Below are positions 1 to 7,065 of a DNA stretch of 7,211 nt, piece by piece. How positions within the stretch are numbered: position 1 is the first letter of the stretch; each line of letters opens with the position of its first letter. The translations under genes were made by a program, and so were the position numbers. Source of the stretch: Sulfurimonas sp. GTDB lineage: Bacteria > Campylobacterota > Campylobacteria > Campylobacterales > Sulfurimonadaceae. A model generated the notes under the pieces. The model was not told the DNA's origin. It saw only the letters and a list, made by a program, of their open reading frames with translations, and made no database searches. Location: positions 167,167-174,377 of the forward strand of contig NVXO02000003.1 of the NCBI GenBank assembly GCA_002733945.2. The letters are read 5' to 3'.

Positions 1-1242
1 TTTAAAGCACTTTTAGAAGAGTTCGGTGAAAATACTTTTGTTGGTTATGAGTTTGTAACACACTCTGGTGAAGTTCAAGCACTCCTAAACGCAGAGTATA
101 AAAAAGTTGATAGTTTACAAACTGGTGAGAATGGTTGGGCACTTTTAGATACAACTCCTTTTTATGCAGAGAGCGGTGGACAGACTGGTGATGAGGGTGA
201 GTTAGAAGGTTTCGCTAAAGTTTTAGATACTAAAAAATTCTTTGGTCTTTCTCTGGTTGAGATAAGTGTAACTAAAGAGCTTAAGACTGGAACTGTTGTT
301 GATGCAAAAGTAGATACAAGTCGTAACGAAATCATCAAACATCACTCGGCAACTCACCTTCTTCATGCGGTACTCTCAGATGTTTTAGGTGAGCATATCA
401 CACAAGCGGGTTCACTTAACGATGCAAGCCGTCTGCGTTTTGACTTCTCACATCCAAAAGCGATAAGTGATGCAGAGCTTAGAGAAATAGAGACTCGTGT
501 GAACAACGAAATTATGCGTCAGATTCCTACTAAAACAGAAATTTTAGGTATAGAAGATGCAAAGAAATCAGGTGCTAAAAGCCAGTTTGGTGAGAAGTAC
601 GGTGATGAGGTAAGAGTAGTTAGTTTTGCAGATGCAAGTATAGAGTTTTGTGGTGGGGTCCATGTTGAGAACACTGCAAACATTGGTTCATTTATTATAA
701 CTAAAGAGTCTGGAGTGAGTGCTGGTGTTCGTCGTATAGAAGCTGTATGTGGAAACGCAGCTTATAAACATTTCAACGAGCAAAGAGCACTTCTGAGAAC
801 TGCAGCAGCAGAGGTGAAAAATCTTGATCTAATCGCAGGAATCAATAGACTTAAATCATCAGTGAATGAGCTAAAAGCTGAACTTAAAGATGCACAAAAT
901 GCTTCGAAAGTGGAAGTTGTAGCAAGTGATATCAACGGTGTAACTGTAGTTGTTGAAGAGTATCCAGCTGGAGACATCAAAGAAAAGATTGATGCACTGA
1001 AAAATGAAAATGAAAAACTCTGTGCAATGCTTTTTCAAGTCAAAGGTGATAAAGTTCTTATCGCTTGCGGTGTTAAAGGCGCAAATGCTAAAGCCGGAGA
1101 CTGGATTAAAAATATCGCTCCTATTTTAGGTGGTGGTGGCGGTGGTCGTCCTGACTTCGCACAAGCTGGTGGAAAGCTTCCTGCAAAATTACCTGAGGCA
1201 AAAGAAGCTGCTTTAACATTTATAACAAAGGAACTTAACTAA
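1..1242 (+). CDS. alaS: Alanyl-tRNA synthetase, C-terminal half (5' end outside window)
   Basis: Frame 1 is open from the first base to a TAA at 1240-1242, giving 413 residues. AlaRS is usually about 850-880 residues, so roughly the N-terminal half (aminoacylation core) lies off the left edge. The enzyme charges tRNA-Ala in the cytoplasm and hydrolyses mischarged Ser/Gly-tRNA-Ala. The visible part covers the editing domain and the C-Ala/DHHA1 domain. AESGGQTGD (166-192) is the conserved strand entering the editing domain. HHSATHLLH (340-366) supplies the two zinc-binding histidines. FCGGVHVENT (646-675) supplies the Cys and third His of the editing site; the family usually has CGGTH, so Val replaces Thr here. 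A helical linker follows (about 780-900), then the glycine-rich GGGGGGRPDFAQAGG signature (1129-1173) of the C-terminal domain. An internal ATG at 499 is in frame but is not the start, because conserved domain sequence continues upstream of it. The stop overlaps the next ATG by one base (TAATG). Confidence 0.98.
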   Translation, partial: FKALLEEFGENTFVGYEFVTHSGEVQALLNAEYKKVDSLQTGENGWALLDTTPFYAESGGQTGDEGELEGFAKVLDTKKFFGLSLVEISVTKELKTGTVVDAKVDTSRNEIIKHHSATHLLHAVLSDVLGEHITQAGSLNDASRLRFDFSHPKAISDAELREIETRVNNEIMRQIPTKTEILGIEDAKKSGAKSQFGEKYGDEVRVVSFADASIEFCGGVHVENTANIGSFIITKESGVSAGVRRIEAVCGNAAYKHFNEQRALLRTAAAEVKNLDLIAGINRLKSSVNELKAELKDAQNASKVEVVASDINGVTVVVEEYPAGDIKEKIDALKNENEKLCAMLFQVKGDKVLIACGVKGANAKAGDWIKNIAPILGGGGGGRPDFAQAGGKLPAKLPEAKEAALTFITKELN

Positions 1243-1778
1243 TGAAAGAATTTATATATATGATTTTTGCAGACTATAGAACGGAGATAATCTTTTTACA
1301 TGTCATTTCAGCTGTAGTATGGGTTGGTGGAATGATTGCTATGCGCTATGCAGCTCATAACTCTTTTATGAGTATAGAGTCGCCTCTAAATAGATTAGAG
1401 AGAATTTCTCATGGTTTAAAACGTCTCTTTACTATAGTCACTCCTTTTGTGATTATTTTAATTATTACAGCAGTTATTATGGCAGTTGGACTTGGTTTTC
1501 GCGAGGCGGCTGTAGATGCTGAGCATAATGTTATAGATGAGTATGCCATGGGTCTTTACAATATGATACATATTAAAGAGGGTATCTGGATGCTTATGGC
1601 TATGAACTTAGCTGCGATGGCAGTTTTTAGAGCACAAGCGGATAAACTTTTAGATAAAGGTGATACAAGAGGTGCAAAAGCTAAACTTAGTCGTATAGGA
1701 AAGTATATGGTTCCTGTAAATATAGTGCTTGGTCTTGTAGCTATTTACATGGGTGTTTTCTTAAGGAATGCATACTAG
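1242..1778 (+). CDS. Four-helix CopD/HemJ-like integral membrane protein
   Basis: This 178-residue protein is predicted to sit in the inner membrane, with four hydrophobic segments at about residues 14-35, 63-85, 106-128 and 154-174. His20 lies in the first helix within FLHVISAVVWVGGM. LKRLFTIVTP precedes the second helix, and MIHIKEG (His110, Lys112) opens the third. The pattern of a His in helix 1 and HxK at the start of helix 3 resembles the CopD domain and the heme-binding HemJ (protoporphyrinogen oxidase) superfamily. HemJ itself is usually shorter (about 140-150 residues), so I call only the superfamily. A heme- or metal-binding role is inference. A basic, soluble loop (residues about 130-153) separates helices 3 and 4. 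The start at 1242 is supported by AAAGGAA at 1227-1233, 8 nt upstream. A second Met (residue 7) has no better site. The start overlaps the alaS stop by 1 nt, and the TAG stop directly abuts the maf ATG. Confidence 0.85.
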   Translation: MKEFIYMIFADYRTEIIFLHVISAVVWVGGMIAMRYAAHNSFMSIESPLNRLERISHGLKRLFTIVTPFVIILIITAVIMAVGLGFREAAVDAEHNVIDEYAMGLYNMIHIKEGIWMLMAMNLAAMAVFRAQADKLLDKGDTRGAKAKLSRIGKYMVPVNIVLGLVAIYMGVFLRNAY

Positions 1779-2339
1779 ATGCTTCGCCTCGCTTCTTCTT
1801 CTCAAACTCGTTCAATGCTACTAAGAAATGCCAGTGTAGCATTTGTTCAAGAGAGTGTGGATTTTGATGAAGAAAAAATAATTGCCTCATCTCCTAAAAA
1901 CTTTGTATATCAAGCAACTTTAGGAAAGTATGAGGCAAATATTAAAGCTTTTGGATACAATGATATGCCACTACTTGTAGCAGATACAGTTGTAACCTCA
2001 CAGGGAGAAATTTTACGTAAAGCAAGTTCTGTCGATATTGCTAGAAATATCTTAATGATACAGAGTGGTAATGTTACATCTATCATTACTTGTATGATAT
2101 ATCATTCAAAGTATAAAAAGATAATTGATATCTCACAAACTGATTATTTATTTAAAGCATTTGATCCAGAGGCTTTAGATAAATACTTAGAAAGTGGTGA
2201 GTGGAGAGGAAAGGCTGGTGCTTGTATGGTTGAAGGGTTTTGTAAATCCTATATCAAAGAGGTACGAGGATTTGAGTCGACAGCAATGGGTCTGAGTGTA
2301 GAAGTCTTAAAAACATTTATGGAGAAACCATATGAGTGA
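1779..2339 (+). CDS. maf: Maf-family nucleoside triphosphate pyrophosphatase
   Basis: The product is 186 residues, close to the family norm of about 185-200. Maf proteins are cytoplasmic enzymes that hydrolyse non-canonical or pyrimidine NTPs to NMP plus PPi, and in Bacillus they are linked to septum-formation arrest. Visible motifs are the N-terminal LASSSQTRSMLL (residues 4-15), corresponding to LASxSPRRxxLL; Lys50 in LGKYEA; the catalytic-aspartate motif VADTVV with Asp69; GEILRKA (76-82), where most homologues have GKP; and EWRGKAGACMVEGF (141-154), matching the W-x-GKAG block. The C-terminus FESTAMGLSVEVL replaces the common NVxGLPL. These departures fit the divergent epsilonproteobacterial Maf type and the alaS-maf neighbourhood, but they make substrate class uncertain. 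AAGGA at 1763-1767 sits 11 nt before the ATG. The last 8 nt overlap the downstream cyclase gene. Confidence 0.93.
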   Translation: MLRLASSSQTRSMLLRNASVAFVQESVDFDEEKIIASSPKNFVYQATLGKYEANIKAFGYNDMPLLVADTVVTSQGEILRKASSVDIARNILMIQSGNVTSIITCMIYHSKYKKIIDISQTDYLFKAFDPEALDKYLESGEWRGKAGACMVEGFCKSYIKEVRGFESTAMGLSVEVLKTFMEKPYE

Positions 2340-3288
2340 TATTTTGGAGTTAAATAACATACTATGTGTCACTGTAGTAACAATGATTATCTTAGTTGCA
2401 TATCTAGTATCAAGAAAATCTTTACAACAAAAAACATACTATAAAAAGATAATTGATAATTCTGCAAATATAGTTGTTGTGCATGATACGAAACATATTG
2501 TGTCCGCTAATAAAACTTTTTTTTATTACTTTAAAAATTATACTAGCTTAGCGGAATTTACAAAAAATCATAGATGTATATCGGACTTTTTTGAAGTAGA
2601 AGATGGTTATTTAACACCAGAAAAAGGAGAGATTACTTGGTTAGAGTCTTTAGCTGATATTGAGAATAAAAAACACAAGGTAAAAATGAAAATAAATGAT
2701 GAGAGTCTTTATTTTCTCATCTCTGCTTCTCTTTTGGATGAGAAGAAAAATATTTATGCAATGATACTTTCAGATATTACAGAAGAAGAGAGTATAAAAC
2801 ATGAACTTGTCTCTTTAAGTATAAAAGATAAATTGACAAATATTGGTAATAGAAAGTACTATGATGATATCTTATATGAGCATATTACACTTGCACAACG
2901 CTATCCACATACATTTTCATTAGTTCTTTTAGATATAGACTTCTTTAAAAAGATAAATGACTCTTTAGGGCATGATGTAGGTGACCAAGTACTGCGTGAA
3001 TATACAAAATTTATAGGTTATCACCTTAGAGAAGTAGATATATTTTGTAGAATCGGGGGAGAAGAGTTTGTGTTACTTCTGCCACATACGAGTAAGGATA
3101 AGGCATATACTTTAACACAAAAATTACGCTTACTTGTAGAACAATATAAAAAAATAACAGAAATTACTATGAGTTTTGGTGTTGTGGAGTATGAAAAAGG
3201 TGATGATGCTCAGACTATCTTTAAACGTGCAGATACAGCACTCTACAGAGCAAAAAATACAGGACGTAACAAGGTCATTATTGGATGA
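2332..3288 (+). CDS. Membrane-anchored PAS-GGDEF diguanylate cyclase
   Basis: This 318-residue protein is predicted to make cyclic di-GMP from two GTP at the inner membrane. One transmembrane helix covers about residues 9-27. A PAS-type sensor domain follows (about 36-155), opening with KKIIDNSANIVVVHD and ending in YAMILSDITEEE. The GGDEF domain (about 163-317) starts with the usual DKLTNIGNR (166-174). It carries the metal/substrate motif DIDFFKKIND (Asp201, Asn209, Asp210) and the active-site signature GGEEF at 242-246, so it is predicted active. RxxD (Arg233-Asp236) lies exactly five residues before GGEEF, the position of the product-inhibition I-site. KRADTALYRAKNTGRN closes the domain. 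The PAS ligand cannot be read from sequence. GGAGA at 2321-2325 lies 6 nt before the ATG, which overlaps maf by 8 nt. No EAL or HD-GYP partner is in the window. Function is confident, but the input signal and target are unknown. Confidence 0.95.
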   Translation: MSDILELNNILCVTVVTMIILVAYLVSRKSLQQKTYYKKIIDNSANIVVVHDTKHIVSANKTFFYYFKNYTSLAEFTKNHRCISDFFEVEDGYLTPEKGEITWLESLADIENKKHKVKMKINDESLYFLISASLLDEKKNIYAMILSDITEEESIKHELVSLSIKDKLTNIGNRKYYDDILYEHITLAQRYPHTFSLVLLDIDFFKKINDSLGHDVGDQVLREYTKFIGYHLREVDIFCRIGGEEFVLLLPHTSKDKAYTLTQKLRLLVEQYKKITEITMSFGVVEYEKGDDAQTIFKRADTALYRAKNTGRNKVIIG

Positions 3289-4379
3289 TGTTTTATGAGG
3301 GAGAGCTAAAAGCACTTCGTAAATCAGGAAGATATAGAACAAGAGAAATAAGTGATAACTCTACACTTGATTTTGCTTCCAACGATTACCTTGGACTCTC
3401 AGATAAAGCATCTCTGCATACTATAACCTCACAAATACTTCAAAAATTAAAATCTCATAGCTCGAAAGCTTCTATGCTTGTAAACGGTTATCATCAGATA
3501 CATAAAGACTTTGAAGATGCACTTTGTGATGCAAATTCCTTTGAAGCAGGAGTCGTTTTAGGAAGTGGGTTTAATGCAAATATTGGACTTATAGAATCAC
3601 TGGTCAGAAAAGGTGATGAACTTTTTATGGATGAGTTATACCATGCATCTGGAGTTCTTGCTAGTAACTTGAACTCTGTTAATGTTACATTTTTTAAGCA
3701 TAACGATATGAACGCACTATGTAAACTACTAGAAAATTCAAAGGCTAAACGTAAGATAGTTGCAGTTGAGGGCATCTACTCTATGGATGGTGACTTATGT
3801 CCCAAGGAAGTTTTTTCTATCTGTGATAGTGCTAATGCTATTTTAATTGTAGATGAGGCACATAGTAGTGGTGTTGTTGGGGATAAACTTATGGGTGTGT
3901 TTGACTTGTATGGTATAAGTCCAAAAGATAACCATATCAAGATGGGAACATTAGGTAAGGCTTATGGAAGTTTCGGGGCATTTATCTTAAGCTCGAAGCA
4001 TATAGTTGAGTATCTGATTAACCGTGCTAAACCAATCATTTATGCCACATCTCTTTCTTTATATGACACACTTTTAGCACATCAATCTCTTAAATATATT
4101 TTACAAAATAGAGATACACTACGAGAAGAGATAAAAGCAAGACAAAAGATAATTTTTGATGAGTTAGGTATAAAGATAGAGGGTCTAATAGTACCTCTGG
4201 TAATAGATGACAATAAAAAAGTTTTAGATATAAAAAAAGCCTTGTATAGATCAGGATATAGTGTTGGAGGGATAAGACAGCCAACAGTTCCTCATGCGAT
4301 TATCAGACTTATAGCTCGTTTGGGTCAAAGTAGAAATGAGTTAAGAGCCTTATGCAAAGAACTGGTGAAAATAAAATAA
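3285..4379 (+). CDS. bioF: 8-amino-7-oxononanoate synthase (biotin synthesis)
   Basis: This 364-residue PLP enzyme of the alpha-oxoamine synthase family is cytoplasmic. It condenses a pimeloyl thioester with L-alanine in the first step of biotin ring assembly. Motifs in order are FASNDYLGL (30-38), GSGFNAN (93-99), DELYHAS with the PLP-stacking His120, EGIYSMDGD (162-170), DEAHSSGVVG with Asp190 and His193, GTLGKAYGSFGAF with the Schiff-base Lys225, and IRQPTVPHAIIRL near the C-terminus. It is slightly shorter than E. coli BioF (384). The related 2-amino-3-ketobutyrate ligase (Kbl) is an alternative, but the IRxPTVP block and an NDYLGL lacking Kbl's flanking sequence favour BioF. The ATG at 3285 forms an ATGA overlap with the cyclase stop. 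A second Met codon follows at 3288, so the true start could be either. AAGG at 3271-3274 is the only nearby ribosome-site candidate. No other bio genes are in view. Confidence 0.93.
   Translation: MMFYEGELKALRKSGRYRTREISDNSTLDFASNDYLGLSDKASLHTITSQILQKLKSHSSKASMLVNGYHQIHKDFEDALCDANSFEAGVVLGSGFNANIGLIESLVRKGDELFMDELYHASGVLASNLNSVNVTFFKHNDMNALCKLLENSKAKRKIVAVEGIYSMDGDLCPKEVFSICDSANAILIVDEAHSSGVVGDKLMGVFDLYGISPKDNHIKMGTLGKAYGSFGAFILSSKHIVEYLINRAKPIIYATSLSLYDTLLAHQSLKYILQNRDTLREEIKARQKIIFDELGIKIEGLIVPLVIDDNKKVLDIKKALYRSGYSVGGIRQPTVPHAIIRLIARLGQSRNELRALCKELVKIK
4364..4368 (+). promoter_or_regulatory. Weak ribosome-binding site for the ABC ATPase gene
   Basis: GGTGA lies 10 nt before the ATG at 4379, inside the last codons of bioF. 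It is weaker than the AAAGGAA and AGGGAA sites elsewhere in the operon. It favours 4379 over the longer in-frame start at 4352, and expression probably leans on coupling to bioF termination. Confidence 0.5.
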
Positions 4380-5068
4380 TGAAAATAAGTAAACTAAAAA
4401 TCATGATAGATAAAAATATTTTAGTAAACATTACATTTGACATACCTGCATCTTTAGCACTTGTAGGACAGAGTGGTAGCGGGAAAAGTTTAACACTCAA
4501 AGCACTACTGGGAATGCTGCCAAATGAGATGAGTCTAGACTTAGAATATAGTGCTGACTTTGAACTTGTAGCTGGAAAAAGTGTGGCTTTTATACCTCAA
4601 AATCCTTTTACAGCACTCTCACCTCTTACAAAAATTGATAAACAATTTTTTGTAGATGAGTTAAGGGTTAAAGAACTTTTTGATAGTGTTGGTTTAAGTT
4701 ATGACTTACTTGATAGGTTCCCCCCAGAACTCTCAGGTGGACAACTCCAACGTGTAGTCATTGCAATGGCTCTGAGTAATCAGCCTAAACTTTTACTTCT
4801 TGATGAACCGACTACAGCTTTAGACCCAAAGACTCGTGTTATGATTATAGACTTACTTAAATCCTTACAGAATAAAGAGAATTTTAAAATGCTTTTTGTA
4901 ACACATGATATCTCTTCTGCAAAGAGCTTATGTAAGCATATATGTGTAATCAAAGAGGGAAAAGTGATAGAAAGTGGTTTGATGGATGAAGTGATTACTT
5001 CGCCAAAAGCAGAATATACAAAAATATTAATAGAGGCAAATTTTGCCAATAGGGAATTTAGAATATGA
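4379..5068 (+). CDS. ABC transporter ATP-binding protein, oligopeptide/nickel (OppD/NikD-like) type
   Basis: The product is 229 residues from the preferred start. It is a complete ABC nucleotide-binding domain: Walker A GQSGSGKS (30-37), Q-loop FIPQNPFTALSP with Gln74, signature LSGGQ (118-122), Walker B LLLLDEPT with Glu143, D-loop ALDP (148-150, within TTALDP) and H-loop His176. QNPFTALSP resembles the Q-loop region of Dpp/Opp/Nik importers, which supply peptides or nickel. The usual extra C-terminal region of OppD/DppD proteins is absent, as in short NikD-like forms. No permease, binding protein or second ATPase lies beside it, so the substrate is unknown. A longer in-frame start at 4352 lies inside bioF, but the residues it adds do not look like ABC sequence. 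The ATG at 4379 gives a TAATG junction with bioF like the one after alaS. The gene ends in an ATGA overlap with the PBP gene. Confidence 0.9.
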   Translation: MKISKLKIMIDKNILVNITFDIPASLALVGQSGSGKSLTLKALLGMLPNEMSLDLEYSADFELVAGKSVAFIPQNPFTALSPLTKIDKQFFVDELRVKELFDSVGLSYDLLDRFPPELSGGQLQRVVIAMALSNQPKLLLLDEPTTALDPKTRVMIIDLLKSLQNKENFKMLFVTHDISSAKSLCKHICVIKEGKVIESGLMDEVITSPKAEYTKILIEANFANREFRI

Positions 5069-7065
5069 GAAAATATTTCAAGAAGATTTTGATTAGTTTA
5101 CTAGTAATAGGGTTTGTATCACCCTTTGTTTTAGTCGGCTACTTCTTAACTTCATATGATTATGATATATCAAAACTAGTAGAGTATAAACCTGAGGTGA
5201 CAAGTAGAATATACGATAAAGATGGAAAAAAAATAGCAAATATTTTTAATACAAAACATAGATATTATGCAAGATTCGATGAAATTCCCCCTCGCATCAT
5301 TGAAGCACTAGTAGCCATAGAAGACACTACGTTTTTTGAACACCCAGGTATAAATATAGATGCAATATTTCGTGCAGCTATTAAGGTTATACGTGCCGGA
5401 AAGGCTGTTGAGGGTGCGAGTACCATTACCCAACAGTTAGTCAAAAATGTACTACTAACACGCGAGAAAAAACTCTCACGCAAAATTAAAGAAGCCATAT
5501 ATGCCATAAAAATAGAGCGAGCTTTAAGTAAAGAGCAGATACTCGAATGCTATCTAAATGAGATATATTATGGGCATGGTTATTATGGTATAAAAACAGC
5601 TGCGGATGGTTACTTTCATAAAAATTTAAATGATTTGACACTCAAAGAGATGGCAATTTTAGTAGGGCTTCCTAAAGCTCCAAGTACATATGCACCTACA
5701 AAAAATTATGATATTTCTATGGGTAGAGCAAACCGTGTTATAAAAAGAATGTATGTTTTAGGTTGGATAGATGAGACAACTTATGAGAGTGCTTTAGTGG
5801 AGAACCCAGAAGTTTTTAACACTACACTTACTCAAAATAAAGCACCATTTATAGTTGATGAAGTAGCACGTCGATTTAGGGGTATGAATATAAGTGATTT
5901 AAAAACTGGTGGTTATGAGATTTACACTACGATAGATTTAAGATTACAAGAAGCAGCAAGAGAATCATTAAAGTATGCCTATGAAGAATCACTCAAACGC
6001 ATAGAAAAGTATAAAGAAAAAGAGTTAAAAGAAGTTGCAAAAGATGAGATGTTTGAATTACAAGATGTGAATGTAACTCAGTTAAATGGTGCATTAGCCT
6101 CGCTAGATTCAGCAAGTGGAAATATTTTAGCACTTGTGGGGAGTTGTGACTACAAGGTGAGTTCATATAACCGGGCTACACAAGGTAGACGCCAACCAGG
6201 GTCTGCGTTTAAACCTTTTATCTACCAAGTTGCTGTTGACCTTGGATTTAGCGGGGCAACAGAGTTAGTAGATATAGCAAAAACATATGCTTATGAAAAA
6301 GATGGCGAAGAGAGGAAGTGGAGACCAAGGAACTATGAAAAAAACTACAAAGGTTTAGTAACACTGAGAGAAGCTCTTGTTCACTCCCGAAACCTTGCGA
6401 CGATAAATCTTGTAAATGATATAGGCTTAAATAATCTCCTTCGAGAACTTAAAAAGTTTAATATTAAACATATCCCAAGAGATTTATCTATCTCTCTTGG
6501 AACAATGTCTATGTCACCGCTAGAGTTAGCGGAGGTTTATACGTCTTTTTCAAACTATGGCGTTCAAGTAAAAGCACATTTAATTCAAAGTATAGATAAG
6601 GGGAATGAGACTATATATGAGATGCAAGAGAGAAGTCACATAACTTCCATCCCTACACAGTCGTATATAATGACTACTATTCTTCGTGACGTTGTAAACC
6701 GTGGAACAGCAAGACGTGCTCGAGTGAGAGGTTTAGAACTTGCAGCAAAAACAGGAACAACTAACTCAAATATTGATGGTTGGTTAGCTGGTTACTCACC
6801 AACAATTACAACAGTCGTTTGGTTTGGAAATGATGATAATACACCCATGTATAAGCACGAAACAGGTGGTAAAATAGCTGGACCTGCATTTAGAAGTTTT
6901 TATCAAAAAACATTAAAACTGTATCCTCAGATTAAAAGAAAATTTGATGTTCCTGATGGAATTACGGAAGTTCATATTGGTAAAAGAACAGAGTATTTTA
7001 GTGATATATCTAGACCACCAAGAGTAGAGCAAATTTCAGATCCCGAAGAAGAGTTGCTGTGGTAA
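5065..7065 (+). CDS. pbpA: Class A penicillin-binding protein 1A (transglycosylase/transpeptidase)
   Basis: This 666-residue bifunctional murein synthase is anchored in the inner membrane by one N-terminal helix (about residues 8-29) and acts in the periplasm. The GT51 glycosyltransferase domain (about 45-225) polymerises lipid II. Its motifs are AIEDTTFFEHPG with catalytic Glu86, GASTITQQLVKN (117-128), RKIKEA (139-144) and the LNEIYYGHGYYG block (164-175). The transpeptidase domain (about 340-620) cross-links peptides. It has SAFK with the acylated Ser380 and Lys383, SRN (441-443) and KTGT (562-565), all intact. A Lys/Glu-rich helical stretch (about 311-336) lies just before the transpeptidase domain, at a position where class A PBPs often carry linker insertions. 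AGGGAA at 5051-5056 sits 8 nt before the ATG, which overlaps the ABC gene by 4 nt. Length and domain order are normal for PBP1A. The gene is also called mrcA or ponA in other taxa. It is the last gene of the operon. Confidence 0.97.
   Translation: MRKYFKKILISLLVIGFVSPFVLVGYFLTSYDYDISKLVEYKPEVTSRIYDKDGKKIANIFNTKHRYYARFDEIPPRIIEALVAIEDTTFFEHPGINIDAIFRAAIKVIRAGKAVEGASTITQQLVKNVLLTREKKLSRKIKEAIYAIKIERALSKEQILECYLNEIYYGHGYYGIKTAADGYFHKNLNDLTLKEMAILVGLPKAPSTYAPTKNYDISMGRANRVIKRMYVLGWIDETTYESALVENPEVFNTTLTQNKAPFIVDEVARRFRGMNISDLKTGGYEIYTTIDLRLQEAARESLKYAYEESLKRIEKYKEKELKEVAKDEMFELQDVNVTQLNGALASLDSASGNILALVGSCDYKVSSYNRATQGRRQPGSAFKPFIYQVAVDLGFSGATELVDIAKTYAYEKDGEERKWRPRNYEKNYKGLVTLREALVHSRNLATINLVNDIGLNNLLRELKKFNIKHIPRDLSISLGTMSMSPLELAEVYTSFSNYGVQVKAHLIQSIDKGNETIYEMQERSHITSIPTQSYIMTTILRDVVNRGTARRARVRGLELAAKTGTTNSNIDGWLAGYSPTITTVVWFGNDDNTPMYKHETGGKIAGPAFRSFYQKTLKLYPQIKRKFDVPDGITEVHIGKRTEYFSDISRPPRVEQISDPEEELLW

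Larger units (their letters stand above)
1..7065 (+). other. Single seven-gene overlapping operon
   Basis: All genes run on the same strand. Junctions are: alaS/membrane protein 1-nt overlap (TAATG), membrane protein/maf 0 nt (TAGATG), maf/cyclase 8-nt overlap, cyclase/bioF 4-nt overlap (or 1 nt if the second Met is used), bioF/ABC 1-nt overlap, ABC/PBP 4-nt overlap. There is no room for a conventional intergenic promoter, so co-transcription and coupled translation are inferred. The promoter is presumably upstream of the left edge. Confidence 0.8.

Noticed and set aside
499..501. ATG at 499 as the start of a separate short alaS-like gene (AlaX-type editing protein)
   Set aside because: Frame 1 is open and carries conserved AlaRS editing-domain sequence, including the HxxxH zinc motif, from base 1. 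The ATG is internal.
762..980. Minus-strand open frame inside alaS
   Set aside because: It lies wholly within conserved AlaRS coding sequence, the translated protein is low-complexity Ser/Thr-rich, and there is no sign of a gene. The other minus-strand frames inside the cyclase, bioF, ABC and PBP genes were dismissed for the same reason.
1129..1146. GGT-rich run as a phase-variable microsatellite
   Set aside because: It encodes the conserved glycine-rich motif of the AlaRS C-terminal domain, has an interrupting GGC codon, and a triplet repeat would not shift the frame.
4352..4378. Longer start for the ABC ATPase (nine extra residues, MQRTGENKI)
   Set aside because: It would overlap bioF by 28 nt, has no clear ribosome site and adds non-family sequence. 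The ATG at 4379 matches the TAATG junction style of the operon.
3285..4379. Kbl (threonine catabolism) instead of BioF
   Set aside because: The IRxPTVP block and overall length fit BioF better, and no threonine dehydrogenase gene is adjacent. It remains a minor alternative.
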